A DNA stretch of 64,000 nt from an uncultured bacterium (GTDB lineage: Bacteria > Spirochaetota > UBA4802 > JAGODF01): contig CAKZSV010000045.1 of NCBI GenBank assembly GCA_937921485.1, positions 1-64,000 of the forward strand, read 5' to 3'. Under the pieces are notes generated by a model. The model was not told where the DNA came from, did no database searches, and saw only the letters and a list, made by a program, of their open reading frames with translations. The position numbers were made by a program, and so were the translations under genes. Positions 18,598 through 27,661 of the stretch are shown in pieces (the first letter of the stretch is position 1; each line of letters begins with the position of its first letter).

Positions 18598-18605
18598 GGT
18601 AAATA

Positions 18606-20015
18606 TTGAGCGACACAAAAAAAAGCCTGTTTAAAAAAGGCGCCTATGTGTATGTCGAGGGCGATGAAGACGTCGATGATGTGTTTATTGTTGAGCGCGG
18701 CGCTGTTGAACTTGTGACGGAAAATAAAAAAATCAAGCGGTACAAGCCGCTGGTTACCGATGGTGAAATCTTCGGATTCATCACCGCACTAATACGACGT
18801 CCAAGAATGGAATCCGCCGTCGCGCTGAAAGACACCGTTGTCGTTTCTGTCAACCGCTCACGGTTCATCTATCTGGTTCAGCAAAACCCCGAGATAGCCA
18901 TAAAAATCATACGCTATTTCGCCGAAGAGCTGCGCCTCTACGATGAAATGATGTTTTCATTGAAAGAAACAGACTCCTCCATGGTACCGGAAGAACTGAA
19001 ACTTTTCAATGTCGGTGAATATTATTTCAAAGCAAAAGTGTATAAATATGCCTTCTATGTCCTCTCGCGCTACACGGAATTGTATCCGAACGGCATCGAA
19101 ATCGATTCGGCCCGCATGATGATTGAAGAAATGACGAAAAGCGGTGTAAAAAAGCTTCCCGAACCCGTTAAAAGCGGCGTGTACAAACTTTTTCCCGACG
19201 GGCAGATGATATTCTGCGAAAACGAGCCGGGCGAAGAACTCTACATCATCAAAGAAGGAAAGGTTAAAATAACAAAAGTAAGCGACAACAACGAAATCCT
19301 TCTTTCTGTCCTCCGGGAGGGTGATATTTTCGGCGAACTTGCTATCGTATCCGAAAAGCCGCGCAACGCATCCGCTATCTCCATCGGCCGCACTGCGCTT
19401 TTACCCATCCGCAAAGAAACACTCTCCTGGGTGCTTTCAAAATCGCCGGGCATCATCAATAAGATATTCATGGCAATCAGCCAGCGCATCTGGTTTACCT
19501 ATCTCAATTTAGAAGCGAAGCTCTACAACAAACCTATCACCCGCGTGTATGCCATCGCCGAAAACAGACTTCTTCAGGATAATGTGTCTCTGAAAAGCAA
19601 AGAACCGGTGGTAATGAATTTAAGCATTGAAGAGCTTTTGCGTGCCGCCGGTGTATCCGGAAACGCCAAAGACCAAACAGCGGGACTTCTGCTCGAGGAC
19701 ACAAACTTAGAATTCAATTTCGGCCAGCTTACCATCCGCAACCCCAGCATTCTGCTTTCAAGAGCGAATTTCTACAAATCACGGGATATGATGCATACTC
19801 AGGCAGAGGCGGCTGCCCCGAAAGAAAAACAAAAACGCGAAACCGCTCCGATGCCGGAAGAAGAGCCTATTGACTTAGATATTGGGGAAAGTAGTCCCTC
19901 CAGGAGCTCGGAGGGTGCCTCGGATTCCTCAATGCCCGGGCAGGATAATTTCGAAGAGCCAGTTGACATCGACGAGGATTTAAAGCTGCCTTCTCAGGAA
20001 ATCAATATCGATTAA
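18606..20015 (+). CDS. Protein with two cyclic-nucleotide-binding domains
   Basis: 469 residues, TTG start with GAGGT seven bases upstream. Residues about 5-125 form a first cNMP-binding beta-roll whose phosphate cassette is degenerate (FGFITALIRRPRMESAVAL, missing the FGE glutamate). Residues about 190-310 form a second one with an intact cassette, FGELAIVSEKPRNASA, including the arginine and the S-A pair expected for cAMP. In between is a short helical TPR-like segment. The last 90 residues are acidic and low in complexity. No helix-turn-helix is visible, so it is not a Crp regulator. A class I adenylate cyclase is encoded at 31456, which makes cAMP the likely ligand (inference). Cytoplasmic. 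Confidence 0.85.
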   Translation: MSDTKKSLFKKGAYVYVEGDEDVDDVFIVERGAVELVTENKKIKRYKPLVTDGEIFGFITALIRRPRMESAVALKDTVVVSVNRSRFIYLVQQNPEIAIKIIRYFAEELRLYDEMMFSLKETDSSMVPEELKLFNVGEYYFKAKVYKYAFYVLSRYTELYPNGIEIDSARMMIEEMTKSGVKKLPEPVKSGVYKLFPDGQMIFCENEPGEELYIIKEGKVKITKVSDNNEILLSVLREGDIFGELAIVSEKPRNASAISIGRTALLPIRKETLSWVLSKSPGIINKIFMAISQRIWFTYLNLEAKLYNKPITRVYAIAENRLLQDNVSLKSKEPVVMNLSIEELLRAAGVSGNAKDQTAGLLLEDTNLEFNFGQLTIRNPSILLSRANFYKSRDMMHTQAEAAAPKEKQKRETAPMPEEEPIDLDIGESSPSRSSEGASDSSMPGQDNFEEPVDIDEDLKLPSQEINID

Positions 20016-20132
20016 TATTCAAAAAATTTAGCTTTTTTGAAAATGTATTGACGCCAAAATCATTACCTGTACCTCCTATCAAAAGCCGCTAATTTTCAGG
20101 CGCATCGATATTATACGCACAAAAGGTGGTTT

Positions 20133-20756
20133 ATGAACTATTCTCTTGTGAAGCAGTTTGCAAACAATGCCATTGATAATTTTTTTAATTTCTTTTACAA
20201 ATGGGTGGATTTTTTCAAATTGCTGCTGGATGTCCTATTAGCGTTCCTGGACATCTGGGTTACGTTTTTTCAAATCTTTTCAAATGCTTATATGTACGTG
20301 TACTATCTTATTCTGTTTTTCATCGATAAATCGACCCAGTCCAGCTCCGGTTTTTATTTCTGGCGGCGTATTCCCAAACGGGTGGCGTACACTCCTTCCA
20401 AAGTGTACGTAAAGGAAATTCATAATCCCGTTCCCGGAATGTACGGAAAGAAGGCAGCCGGAGCCGCCGCGAAAACTGCGTCCGCTTCAACACAGGCGGT
20501 CAGGGAAACCGTATCGGCAACGATACAAAAATTCGGCAACAGGCCTTCCGGAGTAAAGACCGACCGGCTCAAGAAGATTTTGGAATTTTTCAGAGAACTT
20601 TTCGTTTCCATAAAAAAATTCATTATGGCACCGGTACACACCGTGGCCGAATTCATTGTGCGCAAAATGAAACCCCCTCGTGAAGAAGAACCCGCGAGCA
20701 ACAAGCGCCTCATTGACGAATACATGCGGGAGTACGAAAGGAAGCGCAGGGCATGA
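20133..20756 (+). CDS. Hypothetical membrane protein
   Basis: 207 residues with an unusually aromatic N-terminal hydrophobic region (residues 15-67, FFNFFYKWVDFFKLLLDVLLAFLDIWV... to YLILFFI), probably two membrane or membrane-surface helices, then a basic region (SSGFYFWRRIPKRVAYTPSKVYVKEIHNPVPGMYG), an alanine-rich linker and a charged C-terminal helix. No family recognised. Its TGA overlaps the ATG of the LolA-like gene, so it leads the export operon at 20753-26066 and may be an inner-membrane accessory of it. Confidence 0.7.
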   Translation: MNYSLVKQFANNAIDNFFNFFYKWVDFFKLLLDVLLAFLDIWVTFFQIFSNAYMYVYYLILFFIDKSTQSSSGFYFWRRIPKRVAYTPSKVYVKEIHNPVPGMYGKKAAGAAAKTASASTQAVRETVSATIQKFGNRPSGVKTDRLKKILEFFRELFVSIKKFIMAPVHTVAEFIVRKMKPPREEEPASNKRLIDEYMREYERKRRA

Positions 20757-21505
20757 TGAAACCGACAGGTGTTGTGTTATTTCTGAGCGCATTTTTCCTG
20801 CAAAGCACCGCCGTTTTCTCCATCAGCGGCAAGGAAATAGTTGAAAAGTCGGAAGAGGCCGTCCGCGCAAACTCTCTTTCAGGTACCTACGAAATCACCG
20901 TGAAAACACGGCGATGGACACGCACCATGTCGATGAAGTACATGGAAACCAGAAAAAACCGCACTTCATTCGCAGAAATAACCTCACCCCGGAAGGATGC
21001 GGGAAACCGTTTTCTCCTCATCGGCGACGATATGTGGCACTATGTTCCGAAAATTCAGCAGACGGTGAAAATCGCTCCCTCGATGATGCTTCAGTCGTGG
21101 ATGGGTTCAGACTTTTCAAATGATGACATCGTGAAGGAATCCAGCATACTTCACGATTATACCCATAAACTCCTCGGCACGGAAAAAATCGGCGGGATGG
21201 ATGTGTATCGTGTGGAACTGGCACCCAAAGCCGGAGCTGCCGTGGTGTGGGGCAAAATTCTCTACTTCGCACGCGTTACGGATTTTTTGCCCGTAAAGCA
21301 GGAGTTCTACAGCGAACACGGAGAACTCCGCAAAGTGCTGACATGTTCGGATTATAAAACAATGGGAGGAAGGCTCATCCCGACGATGTACAAGATGCAG
21401 CCCGCGGGCAAGGACCGCTACACCGTAATGGAAATAAAAGACATATCGTTCAACATACAAATTCCTTCCAGAGTCTTCACCCTCCAGAATCTCACGCGAA
21501 AATAG
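20753..21505 (+). CDS. LolA-like outer-membrane lipoprotein-sorting protein
   Basis: 250 residues, start codon overlapping the preceding stop (ATGATG; either ATG possible). Signal peptide 1-24, then the beta-sheet architecture of the LolA-like family (PF17131 type): SGTYEITVKTRRWTRTMSMKYMETRKNRTSFAEITSPRKDAGNRFLLIGDDMWHYVPK, SSILHDYTHKLLGTEKIGGMDVYRVELAPK and LIPTMYKMQP. These proteins are periplasmic carriers of lipids or lipoproteins. Its place beside two FtsX-type permeases and an ATPase supports a role in moving a lipid-linked substrate between membranes. Which substrate is unknown. Confidence 0.85.
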   Translation: MMKPTGVVLFLSAFFLQSTAVFSISGKEIVEKSEEAVRANSLSGTYEITVKTRRWTRTMSMKYMETRKNRTSFAEITSPRKDAGNRFLLIGDDMWHYVPKIQQTVKIAPSMMLQSWMGSDFSNDDIVKESSILHDYTHKLLGTEKIGGMDVYRVELAPKAGAAVVWGKILYFARVTDFLPVKQEFYSEHGELRKVLTCSDYKTMGGRLIPTMYKMQPAGKDRYTVMEIKDISFNIQIPSRVFTLQNLTRK

Positions 21506-21513
21506 GAGGCCGG

Positions 21514-22755
21514 GTGAAAGATTGTATCATGGTATTTCCGCTTGCGTGGCGCAACCTCCGCCGTAATCGCCGACGAACACTTCTCACACTTACCACGGTG
21601 ATTGTCGGCTGCGGCATGATTATCTTTAACAATGCGCTTTTCTACGGCGCGACAGTCGCAATGGTTGAAGATGCGGTTTCTCTAAACGCAGGTCATCTCC
21701 AGATTTTCGATAAAGGTTTCCATGAAAGCAAATCTCTCGACTATTCCTTTATTCCGGATCCTGCTCTTCTTTCTTCCCTTGACAATCTCAAACAGAAAGG
21801 AATAATACGCGGATATACTCCACGGATTGAAGCGCCCTGCATGGTTTCATCTGGCGGTGCCACCGAGGGTGCCATCGCGCAGAGCATCGATGCGCATACA
21901 GCAGACGCTGTGATATCCATTCATAAAAACATCCTTCCCGGAGGCACTCTATTCAACGGCTCCGGCGATGAGAGTGTGATGCTGGGTGCCACTCTTGCCG
22001 AAAATATAGGTGTTGTTGTCGGTCAAAGCGTCAATGTGGTATCGCAGGCGCTGGACGGCACCATCGCCGCGGGACGCTTTAAAATCTGCGCGCTCGTAAA
22101 AACCGGAAACCCTGTCTTTGACGCCACCATCATCCTTCTGCCGCATACGCTCGCGAAAGAAACGTTCGCAATGCAGGATACTATTTCTTCGATTGTCGTG
22201 CGCCTGGCAAAAGGGGTGGATGCCGATGAAGCCGCCGGGCACATTTCACGCAGCACCGGCAGCCTTGAAATCGCCCGATGGGAAAAGCTCATTCCAGAAA
22301 TTGTGCAGTTCGTGGTCCTCGACAGAGTAGCCGGCTACATTTTTTCATTTATACTTTTTGTGGTTGTCGCCTTCACGGTGCTAAATACCATCCAGATGTC
22401 TGTTTTTGAAAGAACAAAAGAATTCGGGGTGCTGTTGGCACTGGGAACTTCTCGCAGACAGGTGTTCCAGATGGTAATGGCGGAGTCGCTACTCATTACT
22501 GCAATCGGCGTAGCGGCCGGAACAGTGCTGGGCCTTGGCGTGAGCGCTTTCGTTGAACGCCATCCCTTCGATTATTCGCGTTTCGCGGCGGAATTCGCCG
22601 TCTGGGGAGTCTATACCACGGTGTACCCGGCAGTAGCCACTTTGCAAAACGTGGTTGTCACCGCCGCGCTCATATGCACGCTGTGCGGATTCTTTTCACT
22701 TTTGCCGGCTCACAGGGCGATGAATCTTGCGCCGGTTGATGCAATGCGACAATAG
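21514..22755 (+). CDS. FtsX-type ABC transporter permease 1
   Basis: 413 residues, GTG start preceded by AGGAGG. Typical MacB/LolC/E layout: cytoplasmic N-terminus LAWRNLRRNRRRTLLT, first membrane helix, a periplasmic domain of about 220 residues, and three C-terminal helices including the FtsX core TVLNTIQMSVFERTKEFGVLLALGTSRRQVFQMVMAESLL. This kind of permease does not import solutes; it extracts or pushes out lipoproteins, lipids or peptides mechanically. Paired with the similar but distinct permease at 22771, as LolC with LolE. Confidence 0.9.
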   Translation: MKDCIMVFPLAWRNLRRNRRRTLLTLTTVIVGCGMIIFNNALFYGATVAMVEDAVSLNAGHLQIFDKGFHESKSLDYSFIPDPALLSSLDNLKQKGIIRGYTPRIEAPCMVSSGGATEGAIAQSIDAHTADAVISIHKNILPGGTLFNGSGDESVMLGATLAENIGVVVGQSVNVVSQALDGTIAAGRFKICALVKTGNPVFDATIILLPHTLAKETFAMQDTISSIVVRLAKGVDADEAAGHISRSTGSLEIARWEKLIPEIVQFVVLDRVAGYIFSFILFVVVAFTVLNTIQMSVFERTKEFGVLLALGTSRRQVFQMVMAESLLITAIGVAAGTVLGLGVSAFVERHPFDYSRFAAEFAVWGVYTTVYPAVATLQNVVVTAALICTLCGFFSLLPAHRAMNLAPVDAMRQ

Positions 22756-22770
22756 CGGACGGTTCAAACG

Positions 22771-24006
22771 ATGAATATCTTCTTTCACCTATGCTGGAGA
22801 AACCTCTGGCGTCATAAGCGGCGCTCGCTGATAGTGATTTCATCGGTTGCTGTTGGCGTATTCGCAATGATATCCGCCATGGGGCTTTTAAACGGCATCA
22901 TGGAACAGATGGTGGACAACACCATCAATACCGCCCTCGGTCATGTTTCTATCCAGGCAAAAGGCTTTCAAAACTCGCTTCGAAGCGAATACTCCTTCAT
23001 CCCCGCGGAAACTCTGTACACGGCAATCGGCCGCACCGCCGATTCGCAAAAAGGCTATGCACCGCGCATTAAACTCAAAGGCATGGCTCGCTCCAGCGCT
23101 TCTTCACGCCCAGTTATTATCACCGGCATTGATCCGACAAAGGAGCGCTCGGTCTCGCATCTTGCCGAATACATTATCCCGTCAACAGGTTCCTTTATCG
23201 AAAGAGCTGATGAAGATACGGTACTCATTTCAAAAAATATGGCCGACGCCCTGGAGCTTTCTCCCGGCGATAACATCATCATCATGCTGCAAAATACCAG
23301 AGGCGAACTTACCGCCGCAGGTCTGACCATCAAGGGGCTTTTTACCACCCCGGTTGAAAACTTCGACCGCCACACCATTTTCGTCGGTCTGGAAAAGCTT
23401 CAGGCGCTTGCGGGATTCGGAAAAAAAATCAGCGAAATCTCTCTCACGCTTAAAGACCGCAATGCATCATCTGCGATGAAAACAGCCCTTATGCTTTTTG
23501 TGCAAAAAGCCGGTCTTGAGGTTCTCACCTGGCAGGAGATGGCGCCGAATCTGGTTCGCTCCATCGCCATTGTCGATACCATGATGTATGTCAGCTTCTT
23601 TATTATATTCATCACCGTCATTTTTTCCATCGCCAACACGCTGGTGATGGCCATCATGGAGCGCTTTCGCGAAATCGGGGTGATGAAATCAATCGGCACC
23701 GAGCCCCGCATGATTTTTTTCATGGTCGTATTTGAATCGATGCTTCTGGGCATCACCGGTTTGGTGTTCGGCATTGCCGCTGGATACACAGCGATGAAGC
23801 TTCTTTCAATCGCCGGCATAGACCTTTCCCGCTATGCGCAGACATTGCGCGCGATGGGAAGCGGCAGCATCATCTATCCATCCGTCCGCGCCTTCGATGT
23901 GTTCATGGCAACCGCCATTGTGCTGATTACCACTATATGTGCCGCGATTATTCCCGCACGGAAGGCCGCACGGATTGAACCGGTAAAAGCGTTATCATAC
24001 ATCTAA
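22771..24006 (+). CDS. FtsX-type ABC transporter permease 2
   Basis: 411 residues, starting 15 bases after permease 1 ends. Same architecture: HLCWRNLWRHKRRSLIVISSVAVGVFAMI at the N-terminus, periplasmic domain, then ANTLVMAIMERFREIGVMKSIGTEPRMIFFMVVFESMLLG and two more helices. The periplasmic parts of the two permeases share short stretches (SEYSFIPAETL against LDYSFIPDPALL; the YTPRIE/YAPRIK motif), so they are paralogues forming a heterodimer like LolCE. Confidence 0.9.
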   Translation: MNIFFHLCWRNLWRHKRRSLIVISSVAVGVFAMISAMGLLNGIMEQMVDNTINTALGHVSIQAKGFQNSLRSEYSFIPAETLYTAIGRTADSQKGYAPRIKLKGMARSSASSRPVIITGIDPTKERSVSHLAEYIIPSTGSFIERADEDTVLISKNMADALELSPGDNIIIMLQNTRGELTAAGLTIKGLFTTPVENFDRHTIFVGLEKLQALAGFGKKISEISLTLKDRNASSAMKTALMLFVQKAGLEVLTWQEMAPNLVRSIAIVDTMMYVSFFIIFITVIFSIANTLVMAIMERFREIGVMKSIGTEPRMIFFMVVFESMLLGITGLVFGIAAGYTAMKLLSIAGIDLSRYAQTLRAMGSGSIIYPSVRAFDVFMATAIVLITTICAAIIPARKAARIEPVKALSYI

Positions 24007-24019
24007 AAGGAGAAATGGG

Positions 24020-24745
24020 ATGGCAATTATTGAGCTGAATAACCTCATAAAGCACTACGACGTCAACGGCCTTTCGGTCCCTGCGGTGCGGGGTGTGAAC
24101 CTCTCAATCGGAGAAGGTGAATTCGCCGCGATTGCCGGTCCCTCAGGCTCTGGAAAAACCACAATACTCAATCTCATCGGAGGGCTCGACAAACCGAGCG
24201 AAGGCCAGGTGATTGTGGAAGGCAATAATTTAGCACATCTTTCTCAAAAAGAGCTTTCCGACCTTCGGCTCCGAAAAATCGGTTTTGTCTTTCAGGCCTA
24301 CAACCTCATCCCTGTCCTTACAGCGCTGGAAAACGTGGAATACGTGCTGCTTCTTCAAGGAATACGCCGGGAAGACCGCAAAACCCGTGCGGCGTCGATA
24401 TTGCGCGAAGTAGGTCTTGAAGCGGAAATCAATCGCTTTCCGAGGGAACTTTCCGGCGGGCAGCAGCAGCGCGTGGCTGTTGCCCGCGCGATAGTCTCAG
24501 AGCCAACCATCGTTCTTGCCGATGAACCAACAGCAAATCTGGATCAAAAGACCGGGGAAAGCCTCATTGAACTCATGCATCATCTCAACAGAACCAAGAA
24601 TATCACGTTTCTTTTTTCCACTCACGATCCGATGGTGATGGACCGCGCCGAACGGCTCATGCATATCATAGACGGGCAGATAATCTCGGATGTGCGAAAA
24701 CATACGAAAACACCGAAGCCTGCTTCATCGCGAAAAAAACGCTGA
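24020..24745 (+). CDS. ABC transporter ATPase (LolD/MacB type)
   Basis: 241 residues. Walker [10 protein letters not shown] near residue 39, Q-loop [21 protein letters not shown], signature [15 protein letters not shown], Walker [13 protein letters not shown] and switch histidine in FSTHD. The YNLIP segment is characteristic of the LolD/MacB/FtsE group that powers FtsX-type permeases. AAAGGAG lies 8 bases upstream of the ATG. Energises the two permeases encoded just upstream. Confidence 0.95.
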   Translation: MAIIELNNLIKHYDVNGLSVPAVRGVNLSIGEGEFAAIAGPSGSGKTTILNLIGGLDKPSEGQVIVEGNNLAHLSQKELSDLRLRKIGFVFQAYNLIPVLTALENVEYVLLLQGIRREDRKTRAASILREVGLEAEINRFPRELSGGQQQRVAVARAIVSEPTIVLADEPTANLDQKTGESLIELMHHLNRTKNITFLFSTHDPMVMDRAERLMHIIDGQIISDVRKHTKTPKPASSRKKR

Positions 24746-24755
24746 TCATTTTTCC

Positions 24756-26066
24756 ATGATGTCACCGAAAAGAATATTTCTCGGCTTTATATGCATGATT
24801 ACATTAGTTTTCAGCTTTTTTGGTGATATGCTATATGCCGAACCCGAAACTCCGAATGATGAATCTTCCGGCACTTTTGCAAATTTTTTTTCACTTCATG
24901 CCCATGTAAAAGACCTGTTTACGTGGCTGCGCACAGAAGGCTATTCCGAAACCCAAAAAGAAAAAGACCTTATTGCCAATCTTACACGCCTTCGCATTTC
25001 CCCCGAGCTGAACTTTTCCGATGCATTGACGATTCATATGGATCTGGATAATGAACTTATCACCGGAAATTACCTCAAAAGCAGTGAGTTCAATCTCTAC
25101 TGGATAAAGCCGTACGATGAATACAATGATTTTTTGCACACCACACGGGAAATAACATACACCGACGGGTATTATAACCGCGCGAAGATACATCGCGCAT
25201 ACGCGAAGGGCGCCCTCGGCGATTTCACTTTTTCCGCGGGACGGCAGCAATTCCGTTTCGGAAGCGGAAGGCTCTGGAACCCGCTTGATATTTTAAATCC
25301 CATTAATCCCATCAGCTTCGAGGGAGCGTCCGAACAGAAAGGGACCGATGGGGCATCGGCCGAATATTTCATAAACGAGAAAACCGTCATTACCGCGGTG
25401 ATAGGGCAAAACAGAACCAACGATGCATTCGACGAATCATTCAAGAAATCGAATACGAACGCAATCGGACGCTTCAAAACAAACATCTCCATTGCAGAAA
25501 TTGCACTGCTTGCCGGCACACTGCCGGACCGCGAAGCATGCGGAGGCGACATTTCCCTTATTGTGTTCGGCGGCACGCTGAGGGGAAGCGCTCTTTTTAC
25601 GCGGGAAAAATCAATTAAAAACACCGTCATCGCAAGCGGCGGATTTGAATACAATTTTTCAATGGGGTTATATTTTTTGATAGAATATTTTTACAACAGC
25701 GCTTCCCTCAACGCAGAGCCGAAGCTTTTTTACGCGTACGGTTCGTATCTTGCATACGGATTCGATGATGCGACGTTCAGGCTTCTTTCAAACCGCTTTC
25801 TCACCTACAATAGCCACTATGCAGCGTTAGCGCTTGGATACGACATTACGCCTCTTTTGCGGATGGAGTTTTTCACAATCTGCGATTTTGAAGCACGGTA
25901 CATATTGTTGAATCCCTCGGTGAAATACAATCTTCACCAGGATATCGACCTCTCCATTGCAATCATGAACGCATGGAAGACAGGCAATACCACTCGAAGC
26001 TCCGAGCTATCCTTTGTTGAGAAGCATCCTCTTGTGTATGCGATATGTACGTGGTTTTTCCTGTGA
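24756..26066 (+). CDS. Outer-membrane beta-barrel protein of the export operon
   Basis: About 436 residues with signal peptide (MMSPKRIFLGFICMITLVFS; cleavage after LYA). The mature part is a long series of amphipathic strands with aromatic belts and short turns (NLYWIKPYDEYNDF, FTFSAGRQQFRFGSGRLWNPLDILNPINP, GLYFLIEYFYNSASLNAEP, YAALALGYDITPLLRMEFFTICD) ending in aromatic residues (CTWFFL), as needed for barrel assembly. The RFGSGRLWNPLDILNP segment is also found in other large bacterial barrels that co-occur with LolA-like/FtsX operons. Starts 10 bases after the ATPase stop. Likely the outer-membrane partner or final acceptor of the exported substrate. Confidence 0.75.
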   Translation: MMSPKRIFLGFICMITLVFSFFGDMLYAEPETPNDESSGTFANFFSLHAHVKDLFTWLRTEGYSETQKEKDLIANLTRLRISPELNFSDALTIHMDLDNELITGNYLKSSEFNLYWIKPYDEYNDFLHTTREITYTDGYYNRAKIHRAYAKGALGDFTFSAGRQQFRFGSGRLWNPLDILNPINPISFEGASEQKGTDGASAEYFINEKTVITAVIGQNRTNDAFDESFKKSNTNAIGRFKTNISIAEIALLAGTLPDREACGGDISLIVFGGTLRGSALFTREKSIKNTVIASGGFEYNFSMGLYFLIEYFYNSASLNAEPKLFYAYGSYLAYGFDDATFRLLSNRFLTYNSHYAALALGYDITPLLRMEFFTICDFEARYILLNPSVKYNLHQDIDLSIAIMNAWKTGNTTRSSELSFVEKHPLVYAICTWFFL

Positions 26067-26073
26067 TTTTACG

Positions 26074-26294
26074 ATGTTTTATGGTATAATTGTATCCATG
26101 TATTATTTTGAAAATATCAAGAAGATGAAGCAGTAATTCGAATTCCGGATGGTACTGTTATTGAAGGACACATCAAGGAAAATAAGCTTCGTATTGTTCT
26201 TGCCCGGATTGAAATACACAAGGATGAATTGATGGCGAATTGGGAATTAGCTTCAAAAGGGGAAAATGTTTTCAAAATAGAACCTTTACACTAA
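26074..26294 (+). pseudogene. Decayed DUF4160-family gene
   Basis: From ATG at 26074 the first 14 codons read MFYGIIVSMYYFEN, the typical DUF4160 opening. The frame then hits a stop after 20 codons. From 26112 another frame continues KYQEDEAVIRIPDGTVIEGHIK and ELMANWELASKGENVFKIEPL, the typical DUF4160 ending. The central PPHFH segment expected between the two halves is missing, so a deletion of a few tens of bases plus frame loss inactivated the gene. DUF4160 genes are often part of small mobile or toxin-antitoxin-like pairs with DUF2442; no partner is present here. Confidence 0.75.
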
Positions 26295-26298
26295 AGGA

Positions 26299-26331
26299 AA
26301 AATAAAAGGCATATAACAATTACGATGCCTT
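26299..26331 (-). terminator. Terminator of phosphofructokinase gene
   Basis: Minus-strand stem AAGGCAT/ATGCCTT with a 12-base loop followed by TTATTTTT, 11 bases after the stop at 26342. Confidence 0.6.
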
Positions 26332-26341
26332 CGTGCACGAA

Positions 26342-27541
26342 TCAATCCCATATTTTCCTGAAAGACAGCCGCTCCTTCAGCGTGAAGAAATCGCTTCCCT
26401 TCGGTACCAGACGAAGTTTTGTTTTGAGCGTCTGGTCGTCGATGAGCTGGTTGAAAGGAACCGCCTTCAGGTCGAAATTGTCCGTCACCGAGACCATCAC
26501 GCCGAAAATGTTCTCCCGATAAAACTTGTATGCACCGTATCCGAGCATGCTTCCCATCACCACGTCAAAACTGATGGGCGCCGCCGCCCGCGTTTCGTAC
26601 CCTATCTGTTTCGGGTTTATTTTCACCTCAAGCCCTGTTTTGTATTTATAGAGCGCTTTCACGCGGTCGGCGAGTATCTGGGAAATATTCGCCTTCGAGA
26701 AAATCACATTCCCGTGACGATCGGTCTCCGTGGGCTTCAGTCCTTCCGGAAGTTTATCCGCAAGCCCTTCCGCGATTGCAATTATCCCGTAGGGCCTTCG
26801 GTTGTTTTCCCGTGCGATGATGGTATCGGTAATTTTTTCCGCAATCTCATCGATGTTCATCGTGTCGGATTCAATATCCTCGCTTGAAATCATGAGAATC
26901 GCTTCGGCGGCAATGCCGGCCGCATAGGTGATCCATCCCGCCTTACGGCCCATTAACTCAACAATGAAGAAACTGTCGGTTGCCTGCGCGTCTGCTTTGA
27001 GATTCAGCATAATTTTCTGCGCGGTATCCACCGCCGTCCAGTAACCAAACGTCCAGGGAATGCCGTAGTAGTCATTGTCGATTGTCTTGGGAATATGGAT
27101 TACCGGCATTCCCATAAGATACAGATAGTTCGCTGTTTTCAGAGTATCATCGCCGCCGATTGAAACCAGTGCTCCGAGATCCAGATACTCGCAGGCCTGA
27201 AGAATATTTCGCAGTCTGATGTTTTTTTCCGGGTTCTGCAGATCTTTCATCGATTTAATATCTTTTCCCGGATTGGCCCGTGAAGTCCGAAGATAGATGC
27301 CTCTATCATTACGAAATCTGGTGATGTCGTAGGTTATTTCCTCAAAGTGCGTACCTTTACGAAGCCTCGGGTTGTTAATATTGAAGTCCTGGATAAATTC
27401 ATACCCTCGATAAAAACCAATCACGGGGATGTTATGATCCAAAAAATTGAGGGCGGTGGATGAAATTACCGTATTCGCGCTCGGCGCGGGACCTCCTGAA
27501 AACAGTATCCCGACTTTATTTCCTTTAGTTTTCCCACTCAT
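26342..27541 (-). CDS. pfp: Pyrophosphate-type 6-phosphofructokinase
   Basis: 399 residues. Converts fructose 6-phosphate to fructose 1,6-bisphosphate in glycolysis. Two residues that separate donor use are visible: SIGGDDTL (residues 128-134; ATP enzymes have GGDGS) and HIPKTIDND (lysine where ATP enzymes have glycine). Both point to pyrophosphate as phosphate donor, which makes the step reversible. Other conserved parts: FSGGPAPSANTVI, VELMGRKAGWITYAAGIA, and IGYETRAAAPISFDVVMG. PPi-dependent enzymes are known in Treponema and Borrelia. Single gene with its own terminator. Confidence 0.9.
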   Translation of the reverse strand: MSGKTKGNKVGILFSGGPAPSANTVISSTALNFLDHNIPVIGFYRGYEFIQDFNINNPRLRKGTHFEEITYDITRFRNDRGIYLRTSRANPGKDIKSMKDLQNPEKNIRLRNILQACEYLDLGALVSIGGDDTLKTANYLYLMGMPVIHIPKTIDNDYYGIPWTFGYWTAVDTAQKIMLNLKADAQATDSFFIVELMGRKAGWITYAAGIAAEAILMISSEDIESDTMNIDEIAEKITDTIIARENNRRPYGIIAIAEGLADKLPEGLKPTETDRHGNVIFSKANISQILADRVKALYKYKTGLEVKINPKQIGYETRAAAPISFDVVMGSMLGYGAYKFYRENIFGVMVSVTDNFDLKAVPFNQLIDDQTLKTKLRLVPKGSDFFTLKERLSFRKIWD

Positions 27542-27661
27542 TTTTGCCTACTCTCCAATAATGGTCTTGCAATAAAAATGATGGTGCAAAAGCGACCATC
27601 ACGATTCGATCATACGGCTTGGACACATATAATCCATTAAAAATTTTTGCAATAAAAAAAT

